DNA of 64,000 nucleotides from Paenibacillus agilis (GCF_007786455.1 NZ_VNJK01000010.1:1-64000); one strand, 5' to 3'; numbered from the stretch's first letter, positions 8,123 to 19,156 are shown. A program made the numbers and translations. Notes: generated by a model not told the origin, from the sequence alone.

Positions 8123-8161
8123 TATACTTAATAAGTATAGTTTGATTTTAAGCAAAGTCAA
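8123..8161 (-). promoter_or_regulatory. cysH promoter with 17-bp palindromic operator candidate
   Basis: -35 TTGACT at 8156-8161, a 16-bp spacer and -10 TATACT at 8134-8139. A perfect palindrome with half-sites TATACTTA and TAAGTATA around one central base covers 8123-8139 and includes the -10 box. It is well placed for a repressor; the regulator is not identifiable from sequence. Confidence 0.65.
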
Positions 8162-8320
8162 TCCATTTTTTGACTAATTGAGGCGTTTTAGCTATAACTT
8201 TTTCTTATTTTGGGTTAAAGGGCTTGTTCGTGATAACGAATAAACTTGATTTGGCCTTGGGATCCACGAGTGATCATGCTCTTGAAGGGGAAGATCATTG
8301 GGGTTTGATTTAAAGTATGC

Positions 8321-8355
8321 AAAAAACCTCTTCTGTGTAAACACAGAAGAGGTTT
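8321..8355 (-). terminator. terminator of rplM-rpsI
   Basis: Minus-strand stem AAACCTCTTCTGTG paired with CACAGAAGAGGTTT around a 4-base loop, followed by six T residues. It lies just after the rpsI stop. The stretch between it and the cysH promoter (8162-8320) holds nothing I recognise. Confidence 0.9.
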
Positions 8356-8376
8356 GATACCCATTGTAATCCAATA

Positions 8377-8769
8377 TTAACGTTTGGAGAACTGAGGTGC
8401 GCGACGAGCTGCTTTAAGACCGTATTTTTTACGCTCTTTCATACGAGGGTCACGAGTCAAGAATCCAGCTTTCTTCAAAGCAGGACGAAGTTCTGGGTCT
8501 GCTTTAAGCAATGCACGGGAAATACCGTGACGAATTGCGCCTGCTTGACCAGAGATACCACCACCATGAGCCAATACCAAAACATCGTATTTGCCGATTG
8601 TTTCTGTAAGGTTCAATGGTTGCTTGACGATAAGTTTCAATGTTTCCAAACCGAAGTATTCATTAAGGTCACGCTTGTTGATTGCGATGCGGCCTTCACC
8701 TGGTATTAGGCGAACGCGCGCTACGGAATGCTTACGACGACCTGTCCCATAGTATTGTACTTGTGCCAT
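8377..8769 (-). CDS. rpsI: 30S ribosomal protein S9
   Basis: Small-subunit head protein, 130 residues, with the usual N-terminus [14 protein letters not shown] and the long basic C-terminal tail ending in FSKR that reaches P-site tRNA. Last gene of the rplM-rpsI pair, 20 bases after rplM, with AGGGAGGA upstream and a terminator downstream. Confidence 0.98.
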   Translation of the reverse strand: MAQVQYYGTGRRKHSVARVRLIPGEGRIAINKRDLNEYFGLETLKLIVKQPLNLTETIGKYDVLVLAHGGGISGQAGAIRHGISRALLKADPELRPALKKAGFLTRDPRMKERKKYGLKAARRAPQFSKR

Positions 8770-8789
8770 GAAACTGTCCTCCCTTTTAT

Positions 8790-9227
8790 TTATCCGCGAA
8801 GTTCGTAAACTTCTGGTTGTTGTGCTTGATGTGGATGAGCTGCGCCAGCATATGCTTTAACGCGAAGCTTCATTTTGTTACCCATGCGAGTCTTAGGAAG
8901 CATTCCTTGAACAGCAAGTTCAAGCATACGCTCAGGCTTCTTAGCAAGCATTTCGTGAGCTGGAGTCACTTTCAAACCACCGGAGTAGAGGGAGTGACTG
9001 TAGTAATTTTTGTTTTGCAGTTTCTTACCTGTCAAAACAATTTTCTCAGCATTGATGATGACTACGAAGTCGCCACCGTCAACATGAGGTGTGAATGTTG
9101 GCTTGTGCTTACCGCGGATAAGTGCCGCAGCTTCAGTAGCAAGACGACCAAGCGTCTTACCTTCAGCGTCGATAACGAACCATTTACGCTCTACTTCAGC
9201 TGGTTTCGCCATGTATGTTGTACGCAT
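8790..9227 (-). CDS. rplM: 50S ribosomal protein L13
   Basis: Large-subunit assembly protein, 145 residues from ATG at 9227 (MRTTYMAKP), seven bases after AGGAGG. The frame opens eight codons earlier, but that part encodes the ribosome binding site. Family motifs include [15 protein letters not shown], the RGKHKP turn and MLPK. Expression is probably autoregulated through the L13 leader upstream. Confidence 0.98.
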   Translation of the reverse strand: MRTTYMAKPAEVERKWFVIDAEGKTLGRLATEAAALIRGKHKPTFTPHVDGGDFVVIINAEKIVLTGKKLQNKNYYSHSLYSGGLKVTPAHEMLAKKPERMLELAVQGMLPKTRMGNKMKLRVKAYAGAAHPHQAQQPEVYELRG

Positions 9228-9325
9228 GAAACATCCTCCTAACAAGTTCATTGTTCGCTTTAATTCAAAAACCGTATATATCGTTCAATCTGTTACATTT
9301 AAATGTTAGCTGTTGCATTAGCGCA

Positions 9326-9361
9326 TTTCTTTATTGGGGGCCGTGGGAAGCCATAAAGAAA
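9326..9361 (-). ncRNA. L13 ribosomal protein leader (candidate)
   Basis: Stem-loop in the rplM 5' UTR: TTTCTTTAT (minus strand, 9353-9361) pairs perfectly with ATAAAGAAA (9326-9334) around an 18-base loop rich in C. It lies just after the predicted transcription start (about 9366). Position and shape fit the Firmicutes L13 leader family; the assignment is from memory, not a covariance search. Confidence 0.55.
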
Positions 9362-9371
9362 CACAAATCTT

Positions 9372-9400
9372 ATTTTACAATACAAAGCTCGAATTTGCAA
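9372..9400 (-). promoter_or_regulatory. rplM-rpsI promoter (sigma-A)
   Basis: -35 TTGCAA at 9395-9400, a 17-bp spacer and -10 TAAAAT at 9372-9377 on the minus strand. It starts transcription of the L13 leader and is independent of truA. Confidence 0.7.
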
Positions 9401-9424
9401 GTCGTTTTTGTTCTTTATAAAGTT

Positions 9425-10201
9425 TTAGATTCGTTCTTCCCCATCATATTCGACACTCCACAGCAATAAACCATGTGCTACGGCCATTGGCCCTGCAGCA
9501 TCACGATGATGAGTCTTCATAATAGCTGGAATATCCTCAGGACGTAGTTTGCCTTCCCCAACCCACATCATCGTCCCTGCGATAATTCGCACCATATTAT
9601 ATAAGAATCCGTTACCTTTTAAGAACAAATGAATCCGACCACGGCCAGCTTCATCACTTCCTGCATGCTCGACTTCCACCCATGAGCGAAATATCGTGCG
9701 AACATTGGATTGCTTCGTTGACTTCGGCGATGTAAAAGATGTAAAGTCATGCTCACCTTCTAAATAAGCTATTCCTCTCCGCATTGCCTCGATATCAAGT
9801 GGACGCGGATGATGGAACTCATATAAACGTCGGAATAAGTCCGGGTTACGTTCTGCTAGAATGGTGTAACGATACGTCTTTACCTTCGCCGAATAACGAG
9901 CATGGAAGTCCAACGGTGCCTCCCAAGCTTCCTGAACGACAATGTCATTAGGCAGCCTAGAATTCATCGCCAGTACCCAGCGTTCGATCGGAATAGCGGA
10001 TGTCGTATGAAAGTTGAACACTTGTCCCCTAGCATGTACACCCGCATCCGTACGCCCAGATGCCGATATCGTAATTTGATCGCTCGTAAGCTTCGTAATC
10101 GCTGCTTCGATTCGTCCTTGAACCGTGTCTTGATCAGGCTGTCTTTGAAAGCCGCTATATGCAGTACCATCATAAGACACAGTCATTCCGATATTTCGCA
10201 T
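9425..10201 (-). CDS. truA: tRNA pseudouridine synthase A
   Basis: Converts uridines 38-40 of the tRNA anticodon arm to pseudouridine. 258 residues; catalytic Asp52 in SGRTDAGVHARGQ. Other family blocks are YDGTAYSGFQRQP near the N-terminus and GNGFLYNMVR with RIIAGTM near 200-215. CGGAGGGA precedes the ATG. It follows rplQ directly; in B. subtilis the ecfA1-ecfA2-ecfT transporter genes lie between. Confidence 0.97.
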   Translation of the reverse strand: MRNIGMTVSYDGTAYSGFQRQPDQDTVQGRIEAAITKLTSDQITISASGRTDAGVHARGQVFNFHTTSAIPIERWVLAMNSRLPNDIVVQEAWEAPLDFHARYSAKVKTYRYTILAERNPDLFRRLYEFHHPRPLDIEAMRRGIAYLEGEHDFTSFTSPKSTKQSNVRTIFRSWVEVEHAGSDEAGRGRIHLFLKGNGFLYNMVRIIAGTMMWVGEGKLRPEDIPAIMKTHHRDAAGPMAVAHGLLLWSVEYDGEERI

Positions 10202-10227
10202 ACTTCCCTCCGGTCTACGATATACAC

Positions 10228-10255
10228 AAAAAGAAAAGCTCCTCGAGGGAGCCTT
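10228..10255 (-). terminator. probable end of the S10-spc-alpha transcript
   Basis: Minus-strand hairpin with GGCTCC and GGAGC arms followed by TTTTCTTTTT, 55 bases past the rplQ stop. The stem is short, so some readthrough into truA is likely. Confidence 0.6.
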
Positions 10256-10310
10256 CTTCCACGCTGCTCATGCTGCGTTATTGCGCTATATCATATGCAT
10301 CTTACCGCTA

Positions 10311-10676
10311 TTAAGCGCGGTCAACTAGTTCCAAGTAAACCATTGGCGCGGAATCGCCACGGCGAGGACCCAATTTCATGATGCGCGTATAACCGCCTGG
10401 ACGCTCAGCATAACGAGGTGCCAAATCCGAGAATAGTTTCTGGATTGCATCTTTCTCGCCATCTACAGTCTCACGACGAACGAATGCAGCCACTTGACGG
10501 CGTGCATGCAAGTCACCACGCTTCGCCAACGTGATAAGTTTCTCAGCGATAGAACGAACTTCTTTCGCTTTAGCTTCCGTTGTTTGAATGCGCTCGTACA
10601 AGAACAGATCAGTTACCAAGTCGCGGAACAACGCTTTACGAGCGCTGGAATCACGACCCAACTTTTGGTATGCCAT
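10311..10676 (-). CDS. rplQ: 50S ribosomal protein L17
   Basis: 121 residues, standard bacterial length. Starts [20 protein letters not shown] with the basic loop typical of L17, and ends in the [21 protein letters not shown] block. Last gene of the superoperon, 31 bases after rpoA, with AAGGAGGGG upstream. Confidence 0.98.
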   Translation of the reverse strand: MAYQKLGRDSSARKALFRDLVTDLFLYERIQTTEAKAKEVRSIAEKLITLAKRGDLHARRQVAAFVRRETVDGEKDAIQKLFSDLAPRYAERPGGYTRIMKLGPRRGDSAPMVYLELVDRA

Positions 10677-10707
10677 ATGTTTCCCCTCCTTCTAAGCCAA
10701 GTCCCGA

Positions 10708-11652
10708 TTAATCTTCCATGCGAAGGCCTAATCCTAATTCTTCAAGCTTCTCTTGAACTTCTTCCAAAGACTTGCGGCCCAAGTTGCGGACTTTCATCAT
10801 GTCTTCTTCCGTCTTCGTAATTAGCTCTTGAACAGTATTAATGCCTGCACGTTTCAAGCAGTTATAGGAACGAACAGAGAGATCAAGCTCTTCGATAGTC
10901 ATCTCAAGCACTTTCTCTTTCTTATCTTCCTCTTTTTCAACCATGATTTCCGCATCTTTCGCTTCGTCCGTCAATCCTACGAAGAGCATCAAATGCTCTG
11001 TAAGAATTTTCGCACCAAGACTAACTGCTTCTTCTGGTTGAGTGCTTCCGTCTGTCCATACTTCAAGCGTAAGCTTGTCGTAGTTCGTCACTTGTCCTAC
11101 ACGCGTATTCTCTACACTGTAATTTACACGAGAGATTGGTGTGTAGATCGAGTCAACAGGAATGACACCAATAGGTTGATCTTCATTCTTGTTGCGATCT
11201 GCAAGGACAAAGCCACGGCCACGATTCGCATAAATACGCATATGGAGACGGGAGCCTTGTGACAATGTAGCAATGCGAAGATCCGGGTTCAAAATTTCCA
11301 CATCGCTATCCGCGCGAATATCTCCGGCAGTAATTACCCCTTCACCTTCAGCATCGATTTCGAGAATTTTCTCTTCATCGGAGTGAATTTTGAGTGAAAG
11401 GGACTTCAGGTTCAAAATAACCTCTGTTACGTCTTCATAGACACCAGGGATTGTAGAGAACTCATGAAGTACGCCGTCAATTTGCACAGAAGTCACTGCC
11501 GCACCTGGCAAGGAAGAAAGCAAGATACGGCGCAGGGAATTCCCAAGTGTCGTACCGTAGCCACGTTCAAGCGGCTCGACTACGAACTTACCGTAAGTAC
11601 CTTCTTCATTGACATCAACGGTTTCAATCTTCGGCTTTTCGATCTCAATCAC
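10708..11652 (-). CDS. rpoA: DNA-directed RNA polymerase subunit alpha
   Basis: 314 residues, the same length as B. subtilis alpha, from GTG at 11652 preceded by GAAGGAGGG; an ATG six codons upstream overlaps that site. The N-terminal domain (about 1-230) dimerises and binds beta and beta', with [19 protein letters not shown] visible. A Lys/Glu-rich linker at about 232-245 leads to the C-terminal domain with [17 protein letters not shown] and [11 protein letters not shown], which binds UP elements and activators. A 136-base gap separates it from rpsK. Confidence 0.98.
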   Translation of the reverse strand: MIEIEKPKIETVDVNEEGTYGKFVVEPLERGYGTTLGNSLRRILLSSLPGAAVTSVQIDGVLHEFSTIPGVYEDVTEVILNLKSLSLKIHSDEEKILEIDAEGEGVITAGDIRADSDVEILNPDLRIATLSQGSRLHMRIYANRGRGFVLADRNKNEDQPIGVIPVDSIYTPISRVNYSVENTRVGQVTNYDKLTLEVWTDGSTQPEEAVSLGAKILTEHLMLFVGLTDEAKDAEIMVEKEEDKKEKVLEMTIEELDLSVRSYNCLKRAGINTVQELITKTEEDMMKVRNLGRKSLEEVQEKLEELGLGLRMED

Positions 11653-11788
11653 TATATAACCCTCCTTCAAAACGTCGCTGGCGTTAAACCATTAAACACC
11701 TACGGTCGGTCGATTCATGCAGTATGCCTAAACAACCATTATTCCCAACAGGCGTCATTATAAACGACACGTTAGCCACACACGTAAA

Positions 11789-12184
11789 TTATACGCGGCG
11801 ACGTTTTGGCGGACGGCAGCCATTGTGAGGAACTGGAGTTACGTCTTTGATCATGCTAACTTCCAACCCTGCAGCTTGCAAGGAACGGATGGCAGCTTCA
11901 CGGCCTGCGCCTGGGCCTTTAACCGATACTTCTACCGTCTTCATACCATGTTCCATAGCTGCTTTAGCAGCTGATTCTGCAGCCATTTGTGCAGCAAACG
12001 GTGTGGATTTACGCGAACCGCGGTATCCAAGACCACCGGAGCTTGCCCAAGAAATTGCGTTGCCGTGTGTATCCGTGATTGTTACGATCGTATTGTTGAA
12101 CGTAGAACGAATGTGTGCCACACCAGCTTCAATATTTTTACGGTCACGACGTTTTGTACGTACGACTTTTTTTGGTTTAGCCAT
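11789..12184 (-). CDS. rpsK: 30S ribosomal protein S11
   Basis: 131 residues. Family blocks: [28 protein letters not shown], the [15 protein letters not shown] loop and the basic end [12 protein letters not shown]. It forms part of the 30S platform next to the Shine-Dalgarno helix. 16 bases downstream of rpsM. Confidence 0.98.
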   Translation of the reverse strand: MAKPKKVVRTKRRDRKNIEAGVAHIRSTFNNTIVTITDTHGNAISWASSGGLGYRGSRKSTPFAAQMAAESAAKAAMEHGMKTVEVSVKGPGAGREAAIRSLQAAGLEVSMIKDVTPVPHNGCRPPKRRRV

Positions 12185-12200
12185 TGCTACTTATCCCTCC

Positions 12201-12569
12201 TTACTTCTTCTTATTTGCTACCGTACGACGAGGGCCTTTGCGTGTACGAGCATTAGTTTTCGTGCGTTGACCACGAACAGGCAATCCACGACGATGGCGA
12301 ACACCACGGTAACATCCGATATCAACCAGACGCTTGATGTTCAAAGAAATTTCACGACGAAGGTCACCCTCAACCTTAACCGTTTTATCAATTGTTTCAC
12401 GAATAGCGTTTACTTCGTCTTCTGTAAGATCACGAACACGCGTATTAGCATTCACACCAGTTGCTGCGATTACTTTTTGAGATGTTGTCTTTCCGATACC
12501 GAAAATGTATGTCAAGGCGATCTCAACGCGTTTATCACGTGGCAAGTCTACACCAGCTATACGAGCCAT
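12201..12569 (-). CDS. rpsM: 30S ribosomal protein S13
   Basis: 122 residues. [14 protein letters not shown], the LTYIFGIG helix-hairpin-helix, and a basic tail ([15 protein letters not shown]) that contacts P-site tRNA. Preceded by GAAGGGGGTG. 20 bases after rpmJ. Confidence 0.98.
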   Translation of the reverse strand: MARIAGVDLPRDKRVEIALTYIFGIGKTTSQKVIAATGVNANTRVRDLTEDEVNAIRETIDKTVKVEGDLRREISLNIKRLVDIGCYRGVRHRRGLPVRGQRTKTNARTRKGPRRTVANKKK

Positions 12570-12589
12570 TTACGCTACACCCCCTTCAA

Positions 12590-13026
<437 letters not shown>

Positions 13027-13040
13027 CGTGATTCTCCTTT

Positions 13041-13340
13041 CTATTCCGCATTTGCTTCATTCAACTGCTCCGCATACTTCTGAATGACGTAGCGAAGCTT
13101 GCTGTTTGTAACCCGTCCGCTTTCGTTTAAACTCTGGACAACTTCGCGGCTTATATCCTTCTGCAACTCCAGATGAAGCAGGTTTTTACGTTTCGGTTGT
13201 TCAAACTTGCGTTTGTCCCCGTCCGCGATAAAGACAAATCGCTCAGGCTCCAAGCCAACGATGATAGCGAGCTTGCCGGCGTCTCTGCCTTGAGCCACTT
13301 TGACAAACTGCCCGATCTGCGGGTTCAGAATATTATTCAT
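13041..13340 (-). CDS. KOW-domain RNA-binding protein, L14e/L6e-like
   Basis: About 99 residues from ATG at 13340, directly preceded by AGGTGAGGGG; an earlier in-frame start would overlap map. The N-terminal KOW/SH3-like domain ([24 protein letters not shown]) resembles eukaryotic and archaeal L14e/L6e. A charged helical C-terminus follows. Bacillales carry such a gene between map and infA; its role is not firmly established, and ribosome-associated is an inference from location and fold. Confidence 0.85.
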   Translation of the reverse strand: MNNILNPQIGQFVKVAQGRDAGKLAIIVGLEPERFVFIADGDKRKFEQPKRKNLLHLELQKDISREVVQSLNESGRVTNSKLRYVIQKYAEQLNEANAE

Positions 13341-13348
13341 CCCCTCAC

Positions 13349-14101
13349 CTACTCTTGCAATCTCGTCAAAATTTCGCAACCGTCCGGTGTTACTGCAACT
13401 GTATGCTCAAAGTGAGCACACCATGTTCCATCCACCGTCACGACCGTCCAGTTATCCGCAAGTGTTTTCACATAACGCTCACCAATAACGACCATCGGCT
13501 CAATCGCGAGTACCATACCCGGCTTGAGTCGAGGCCCACGGTTCGGGCTACCGTAGTTCGGAATCTGTGGTTCTTCATGAAGACTCGCACCGATTCCATG
13601 CCCGACGTACTCACGTACGACGGAAAAACCTGCATCTTCAATGACACGTTGTATGGCATGAGAAATAGTGTACAACCGTTCATCTGGTCGAACTAGCTCC
13701 AAACCAGCGTAGAGAGAACGTTCTGTAACGTCCAGCAATCTCTGCGCTTCTTCAGAAATCTGTCCAACACCATATGTCCAAGCTGAGTCACCATGGTACC
13801 CACGATACTCTGCGCCGATGTCGATGCTGATGATGTCGCCTTCGTTTAATACGCGGTTACCAGGAATACCGTGCACCAGCTCTTCATTGACTGATGCGCA
13901 AATGCTTCCAGAGAACCCGTTGTATCCCTTGAAAGAAGGAGATGCTCCTTGGCTGCGAATGAATTGTTCCGCGATAGCATCAAGCTCCCGAGTCGTAATG
14001 CCCGGCTTGATCGATTGGGCCATAAGACGATGCGTTTCCGCAACGATTCTCCCTGCTTCTCTCATAAAGCCTAATTCCACTTCGGACTTACAAATGATCA
14101 T
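13349..14101 (-). CDS. map: methionine aminopeptidase, type I
   Basis: Removes the initiator Met from nascent proteins. 250 residues with the pita-bread fold. Metal ligands appear as Asp in SIDIGAEY, Asp in HGDSAW, His in YVGHGIG, Glu in AIEPM and Glu in FEHTVAV. Starts four bases after the adk stop with GAGGTTAAACGA upstream. Confidence 0.97.
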   Translation of the reverse strand: MIICKSEVELGFMREAGRIVAETHRLMAQSIKPGITTRELDAIAEQFIRSQGASPSFKGYNGFSGSICASVNEELVHGIPGNRVLNEGDIISIDIGAEYRGYHGDSAWTYGVGQISEEAQRLLDVTERSLYAGLELVRPDERLYTISHAIQRVIEDAGFSVVREYVGHGIGASLHEEPQIPNYGSPNRGPRLKPGMVLAIEPMVVIGERYVKTLADNWTVVTVDGTWCAHFEHTVAVTPDGCEILTRLQE

Positions 14102-14105
14102 TCGT

Positions 14106-14756
<651 letters not shown>

Positions 14757-14778
14757 TCACTCCCTTTTTGGTAAGCAT

Positions 14779-14880
14779 AGGCTTAACTTTCGTCGGAAGT
14801 GTATGCTTTCGATGGCATTCGTTAAGCCTCTGCTTTACAAGAAACAGCACAATAGGTGCCGACCTAAGTCAGTACCTATT
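14779..14880 (-). other. two stem-loops in the secY-adk spacer
   Basis: One repeat pairs AGGCTTAAC (14779-14787) with GTTAAGCCT (14821-14829). The other pairs AATAGGT (14851-14857) with ACCTATT (14874-14880), with an inner CTGAC/GTCGG stem. Neither is followed by a T-run, so they are more likely RNA-processing or stability elements than terminators. Confidence 0.6.
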
Positions 14881-14882
14881 GC

Positions 14883-16181
14883 CTATTTATTGATAAAACC
14901 TTTGTAGTGGCGTTTAATCAACTGGCTTTCAACCTGTTTCATCGTATCAAGCGCTACGCCGACAACGATAAGAAACGACGTTCCACCAAGCTGTACTTCA
15001 CGCGGGAAGCCTGCAAGTGATCCAAGGAACACTGGTAATACTGCAATTAGAGCCAAGAAGATGGCACCAGAAAGAGTAATACGAGACATCACTCGTGTCA
15101 AGTAAGTAGCTGTAGCTTTACCCGGGCGAATGCCTGGAATATAGCCACCGTTCTTTTTCATTTGATCCGCCATTTGCTGTGGATTCAATTGAACGAACGT
15201 GTAGAAGAACGTGAAACCGATAATAAGCAGAACGAAAATGGTCATACCAAGCGGCTTATCAGAAGACGTATTGTTAATGATCCATTGAGCCCATGCTTTA
15301 TCAGCCCAGAACTGAGCGATTACTGTTGGGAACATTAGTAATGAAGAAGCGAAGATTACTGGGATAACCCCTGCACCATTCACTTTAAGTGGAATGTGCG
15401 TATTCTGGCCTCCATACATTTTGTTTCCAACAACACGCTTCGCATATTGTACCGGAATCTTACGAGATCCTTGCTGGATGAAAATAACCGCTACAATAAT
15501 TAGCAAGATCACAATTGCAACAATGACCATTTTAAGAATGCCAAGGAACAGTTGTCCATCACCGTTAACAAATTGTGATTCATACATCTTCCCGAGAAGT
15601 GTTGGAATACCAGCCACTATACCCGCAAAGATGATAATGGATATACCGTTGCCAATACCTTTCTCAGTGATTTGCTCACCGAGCCACATGAGAAATGCGG
15701 TACCAGCTGTCAAAACAATGGCGATCACTACGTAATCCGTCATGGTCGCGTTTGGTATCATCTGCATTCCGTACATTCTATTGAAACCAACAGCCGTACC
15801 GATTGCTTGGATTAAACCTAAGATTATTGTTCCATAACGCGTAAACTGAGCAATTTTACGTTTACCAACTTCGCCTTCTTTCGCCCATTGTGCAAACTTC
15901 GGAACCACGTCCATGGAAAGAAGCTGCATGATGATCGATGCCGTGATGTATGGAAAGATACTCATTGCAAAGATGGAAAATTGGAACAACGCACCGCCGG
16001 AGAAAGTATTCAGCAAGCTAAATAATTCTGTTCCAGCGGTGTTGCTTTGAAAGACCGATGGATCAACGCCGGGAACCGGAATAAAGGACCCGACGCGATA
16101 GATGATAAGGACACCAAGAGTAAACAAAATCTTGCTTCTCAGATCCCCTATTCGCCATATATTCGATACGGTCTTAAACAT
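14883..16181 (-). CDS. secY: protein translocase subunit SecY
   Basis: Central channel of the SecYEG translocon, 432 residues with ten transmembrane segments, starting [15 protein letters not shown]. The plug/TM2 region (GALFQFSIFAMSIFPYITASI) and cytoplasmic loops with KRVVGNKMYGG and the conserved Arg are present. Its ATG overlaps the rplO stop by one base (TAATG), implying coupled translation. Confidence 0.98.
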   Translation of the reverse strand: MFKTVSNIWRIGDLRSKILFTLGVLIIYRVGSFIPVPGVDPSVFQSNTAGTELFSLLNTFSGGALFQFSIFAMSIFPYITASIIMQLLSMDVVPKFAQWAKEGEVGKRKIAQFTRYGTIILGLIQAIGTAVGFNRMYGMQMIPNATMTDYVVIAIVLTAGTAFLMWLGEQITEKGIGNGISIIIFAGIVAGIPTLLGKMYESQFVNGDGQLFLGILKMVIVAIVILLIIVAVIFIQQGSRKIPVQYAKRVVGNKMYGGQNTHIPLKVNGAGVIPVIFASSLLMFPTVIAQFWADKAWAQWIINNTSSDKPLGMTIFVLLIIGFTFFYTFVQLNPQQMADQMKKNGGYIPGIRPGKATATYLTRVMSRITLSGAIFLALIAVLPVFLGSLAGFPREVQLGGTSFLIVVGVALDTMKQVESQLIKRHYKGFINK

Positions 16182-16621
16182 TAGATCACCTCGGATTTAC
16201 CGCCGGCAGCCTCGATCTTCTCTACCGCAGATTGAGAGAACTTGTTAGCTTTAACCGTAAGCTTAACAGACAAGTCACCAGTACCCAAGATCTTGATTCC
16301 GCTCAATGGGTTCTTGATGATACCTTGCTCCATAAGCAATTCCGGAGTTACTTCAGTTCCTGCTTCGAAACGGTTCAAGTCCGCTACGTTCAACACAGCA
16401 TACTCTTTACGAGTTGGATTCGTAAATCCACGCTTAGGCAAACGACGGTACAATGGGTTTTGTCCGCCCTCAAAGCCTGGACGAACACCACCACCGGAAC
16501 GAGCATTTTGACCTTTGTGACCGCGACCTGCTGTCTTACCGTTACCGGAAGCGATACCACGTCCGCGACGGAAGCCATCCTTACGGGAGCCAGGTGCTGG
16601 AGAAAGTTCATGCAAATTCAT
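16181..16621 (-). CDS. rplO: 50S ribosomal protein L15
   Basis: 146 residues from ATG at 16621 ([14 protein letters not shown]); the frame opens four codons earlier inside the ribosome binding region. Gly/Arg-rich N-terminus ([19 protein letters not shown]) that threads into 23S rRNA. Confidence 0.98.
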   Translation of the reverse strand: MNLHELSPAPGSRKDGFRRGRGIASGNGKTAGRGHKGQNARSGGGVRPGFEGGQNPLYRRLPKRGFTNPTRKEYAVLNVADLNRFEAGTEVTPELLMEQGIIKNPLSGIKILGTGDLSVKLTVKANKFSQSAVEKIEAAGGKSEVI

Positions 16622-16712
16622 CGTTCGTTGCACCTCCTTAAATATTTATACTGTTATATATCAATCGAGTGTTCGATCGTAATTCATTTGTTGAAATTGA
16701 TTGTTTCAAAGC

Positions 16713-16898
16713 TTACGCTTCGATTTCTTTAACTTCAACCAAGTGAGTCACTTGTTTTACCATGCCGCGAATCGCAGGGCTGTCGTTCTGAACAACCGTC
16801 TGGTTCAGCTTGCGTAGGCCCAAAGTGTTCACCGTCTTACGGTGAGTTTCCGGGCGACCGATCAGACTGCGAACGAGGGTAATTTGCAATTTAGCCAT
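16713..16898 (-). CDS. rpmD: 50S ribosomal protein L30
   Basis: 61 residues: [21 protein letters not shown], then [19 protein letters not shown] lies upstream. 13 bases after rpsE. Confidence 0.97.
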   Translation of the reverse strand: MAKLQITLVRSLIGRPETHRKTVNTLGLRKLNQTVVQNDSPAIRGMVKQVTHLVEVKEIEA

Positions 16899-16911
16899 TG
16901 TCGTCCCCTCC

Positions 16912-17409
16912 TTATCCTAACAGTTCCTCTACGGATTTGCCACGAAGCTTAGCTACTTGCTCTACAGTTTTCAAACGAGACAAACCTTCAAGCGTAGCGT
17001 TTACCATGTTCATGGAGTTTGAAGAACCTAGGGACTTCGTCAAGATGTCGCCTACACCAGCCAACTCCAACACAGCACGAACCGGGCCACCAGCAATAAC
17101 TCCTGTACCTTCAGAAGCTGGTTTAAGAAGAACTTTACCAGCGCCGAAGTGACCAATTACTTGGTGAGGAATTGTTGTGCCAACGAAAGGAACATGAATT
17201 AGATTTTTCTTAGCGTCTTCGATACCTTTGCGGATTGCGTCTGGTACTTCGGATGCTTTACCGATTCCTACGCCAACCCAGCCTTTGCCGTCGCCGACAA
17301 CGACAAGTGCGCTAAAGCTGAAACGACGTCCGCCTTTTACAACTTTAGAAACGCGGTTAATTTGAACAACTTTTTCAGATATTTCTAACGTGTTTGGATC
17401 AACTCGCAA
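16912..17409 (-). CDS. rpsE: 30S ribosomal protein S5
   Basis: 165 residues with the S5 double-stranded-RNA-binding domain ([20 protein letters not shown]). TTG start at 17409 with AAAAGGAGG upstream. Contributes to decoding accuracy and mRNA unwinding at the entry tunnel. Confidence 0.97.
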   Translation of the reverse strand: MRVDPNTLEISEKVVQINRVSKVVKGGRRFSFSALVVVGDGKGWVGVGIGKASEVPDAIRKGIEDAKKNLIHVPFVGTTIPHQVIGHFGAGKVLLKPASEGTGVIAGGPVRAVLELAGVGDILTKSLGSSNSMNMVNATLEGLSRLKTVEQVAKLRGKSVEELLG

Positions 17410-17436
17410 GTCGTTAACCTCCTTTTGTTAAAATTC

Positions 17437-17805
17437 TTAGAACTCAAGACCAGCTTCACGAGCTGCGTCTGCCAATGCTTGAATACGTCCATGGTACAAG
17501 TAGCCACCGCGGTCGAATACCACATTTGTTTGGCCTTGCTCTTTAGCACGTTTTGCAATCAATTCGCCAACTTTAGCTGCCGCTTCTACGCTGCCGCCGT
17601 TTTTGATTTGATCACGCAATTCTTTGTCCATTGTCGAAGCGGAAGCAACAGTTACGCCCTTCACATCGTCGATCAATTGAGCGTAGATATGCTTAGAGGA
17701 ACGGAATACGTTCAAACGTGGACGTGCAGTCGTTCCTTGAATTTTCTTACGCACACGAAGGTGACGTTTCAAACGAGCTTTGTTCTTATCGCCTTTTGTG
17801 ATCAT
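17437..17805 (-). CDS. rplR: 50S ribosomal protein L18
   Basis: 122 residues from ATG at 17805 ([15 protein letters not shown]), which matches the usual L18 N-terminus and follows AAGGGAG. An ATG ten codons upstream has no ribosome binding site. Binds 5S r[29 protein letters not shown] is the family end block, seen here in part as [11 protein letters not shown]. Confidence 0.97.
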   Translation of the reverse strand: MITKGDKNKARLKRHLRVRKKIQGTTARPRLNVFRSSKHIYAQLIDDVKGVTVASASTMDKELRDQIKNGGSVEAAAKVGELIAKRAKEQGQTNVVFDRGGYLYHGRIQALADAAREAGLEF

Positions 17806-17868
17806 CGTTGTTTTCACTCCCTTCAGTTTAGCCATTAAGCTACAGAGGTAAGCGAGCTAGGCAAGATC

Positions 17869-18411
17869 TTACTTCTTCTTGCCTGCTTTACCTTCTTTAC
17901 GCAGAATGCGTTCGCCTTGGTACTTGATACCTTTGCCTTTGTAAGGCTCTGGTGCACGTACAGCGCGAATTTTTGCAGCATACTCACCAACACGCTCTTT
18001 GTTAATACCTTTAACAATGATTTGTGTTTGAGTTGGTACTTCGAACTCAATACCAGCTTCTGGAGTGATCTCAACTGGGTGAGAGTATCCAACGTTTAGT
18101 ACGAGCTTGTCACCAGTTTTGTTTGCACGATATCCGACACCAACTAGCTCCAAAGTTTTGGAGTAGCCTTCCGTTACGCCGTTGATCATGTTGCTGATGA
18201 CGCTGCGAGTTGTTCCGTGAAGGGAACGGTGAAGTTTATGTTCAGAAGGACGAGTAACGTTAATCACGTTCTCTTCAAGAGATACTTGAATATCTTTATG
18301 AAGTTCACGAGTCAACGATCCTTTCGGTCCTTTAACCGTAATCACGCTATTGTCCAGAGTAACTGTTACCTCACCTGGAACGTTAATTGGTTTGCGACCA
18401 ATACGAGACAT
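17869..18411 (-). CDS. rplF: 50S ribosomal protein L6
   Basis: 180 residues from ATG at 18411 (MSRIGRKPI) with AGGAGGTG upstream. Two L6 repeats, the second with [22 protein letters not shown]. Basic tail [10 protein letters not shown]. Lies by the factor-binding region. Confidence 0.98.
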   Translation of the reverse strand: MSRIGRKPINVPGEVTVTLDNSVITVKGPKGSLTRELHKDIQVSLEENVINVTRPSEHKLHRSLHGTTRSVISNMINGVTEGYSKTLELVGVGYRANKTGDKLVLNVGYSHPVEITPEAGIEFEVPTQTQIIVKGINKERVGEYAAKIRAVRAPEPYKGKGIKYQGERILRKEGKAGKKK

Positions 18412-18444
18412 GTGTTGTTGCACCTCCTATCATTATGCAGTAAA

Positions 18445-18843
18445 TTACCAAACGTAGCAGATCACTTCGCCACCAGATTTGGATTGACGAGCTTCTTTGT
18501 CCGTCAAAACGCCTTTGGATGTCGAGATGATTGCGATTCCGAGACCGCCAAGTACACGAGGTACCTCGTTAGACTTCGTGTAAACGCGTAGACCTGGTTT
18601 AGAGATACGCTTCAAACCAGTGATGACACGCTCTTGGTTTTGACCATATTTCAAGAAAATACGGATGATCCCTTGTTTGTTGTCATCAATGTATTCTGCA
18701 TCACGGATAAAGCCTTCACGCTTCAGGATTTCAGCGATTTGCTTCTTCATCGTAGAAGCAGGCATTTCCACTGTTTCATGACGTACTGTGTTAGCATTGC
18801 GAATGCGAGTTAGCATATCAGCAATTGGATCAGACATAACCAT
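18445..18843 (-). CDS. rpsH: 30S ribosomal protein S8
   Basis: 132 residues, same length as B. subtilis. [18 protein letters not shown] start; ISKPGLRVY and the conserved end AYVW-like CYVW. In E. coli S8 represses the spc operon translationally; whether that holds here is unknown. Confidence 0.98.
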   Translation of the reverse strand: MVMSDPIADMLTRIRNANTVRHETVEMPASTMKKQIAEILKREGFIRDAEYIDDNKQGIIRIFLKYGQNQERVITGLKRISKPGLRVYTKSNEVPRVLGGLGIAIISTSKGVLTDKEARQSKSGGEVICYVW

Positions 18844-18875
18844 TAGTGTAAACCTCCTTCCCGCAACAGGGTTGA

Positions 18876-19061
18876 TTACCAGCTAGCTTTTTTAACGCCA
18901 GGAATCTGGCCTTTATGTGCCAATTCGCGGAAACAAATTCGGCAAATTTTGAACTTACGCAATACAGAATGCGGACGACCGCAACGCTCACAACGAGTGT
19001 ATGCGCGTACTTGGAACTTCGGCTTGCGTTGCTGTTTAACAACCATCGAAGTTTTTGCCAC
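18876..19061 (-). CDS. rpsN: 30S ribosomal protein S14, zinc type (type Z)
   Basis: 61 residues with two CxxC pairs (RCERCG, CRICF) that bind one zinc. GTG start at 19061 with AGGAGGTG upstream. This is the C+ paralogue; many Bacillota also encode a zinc-free form elsewhere. Confidence 0.97.
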   Translation of the reverse strand: MAKTSMVVKQQRKPKFQVRAYTRCERCGRPHSVLRKFKICRICFRELAHKGQIPGVKKASW

Positions 19062-19156
19062 GTGTTGACACCTCCTATGAACTTTGTCGTGACATCATGG
19101 TCACCGGACAAATTCATGTCCTAATTTTATTCATCAAATGATGAGTTAGACCGACC

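Noticed and set aside
8162-8320. SAM or other riboswitch upstream of cysH
   Set aside because: No S-box core motifs are visible; the promoter lies close to cysH and the stretch further upstream is not transcribed toward it.
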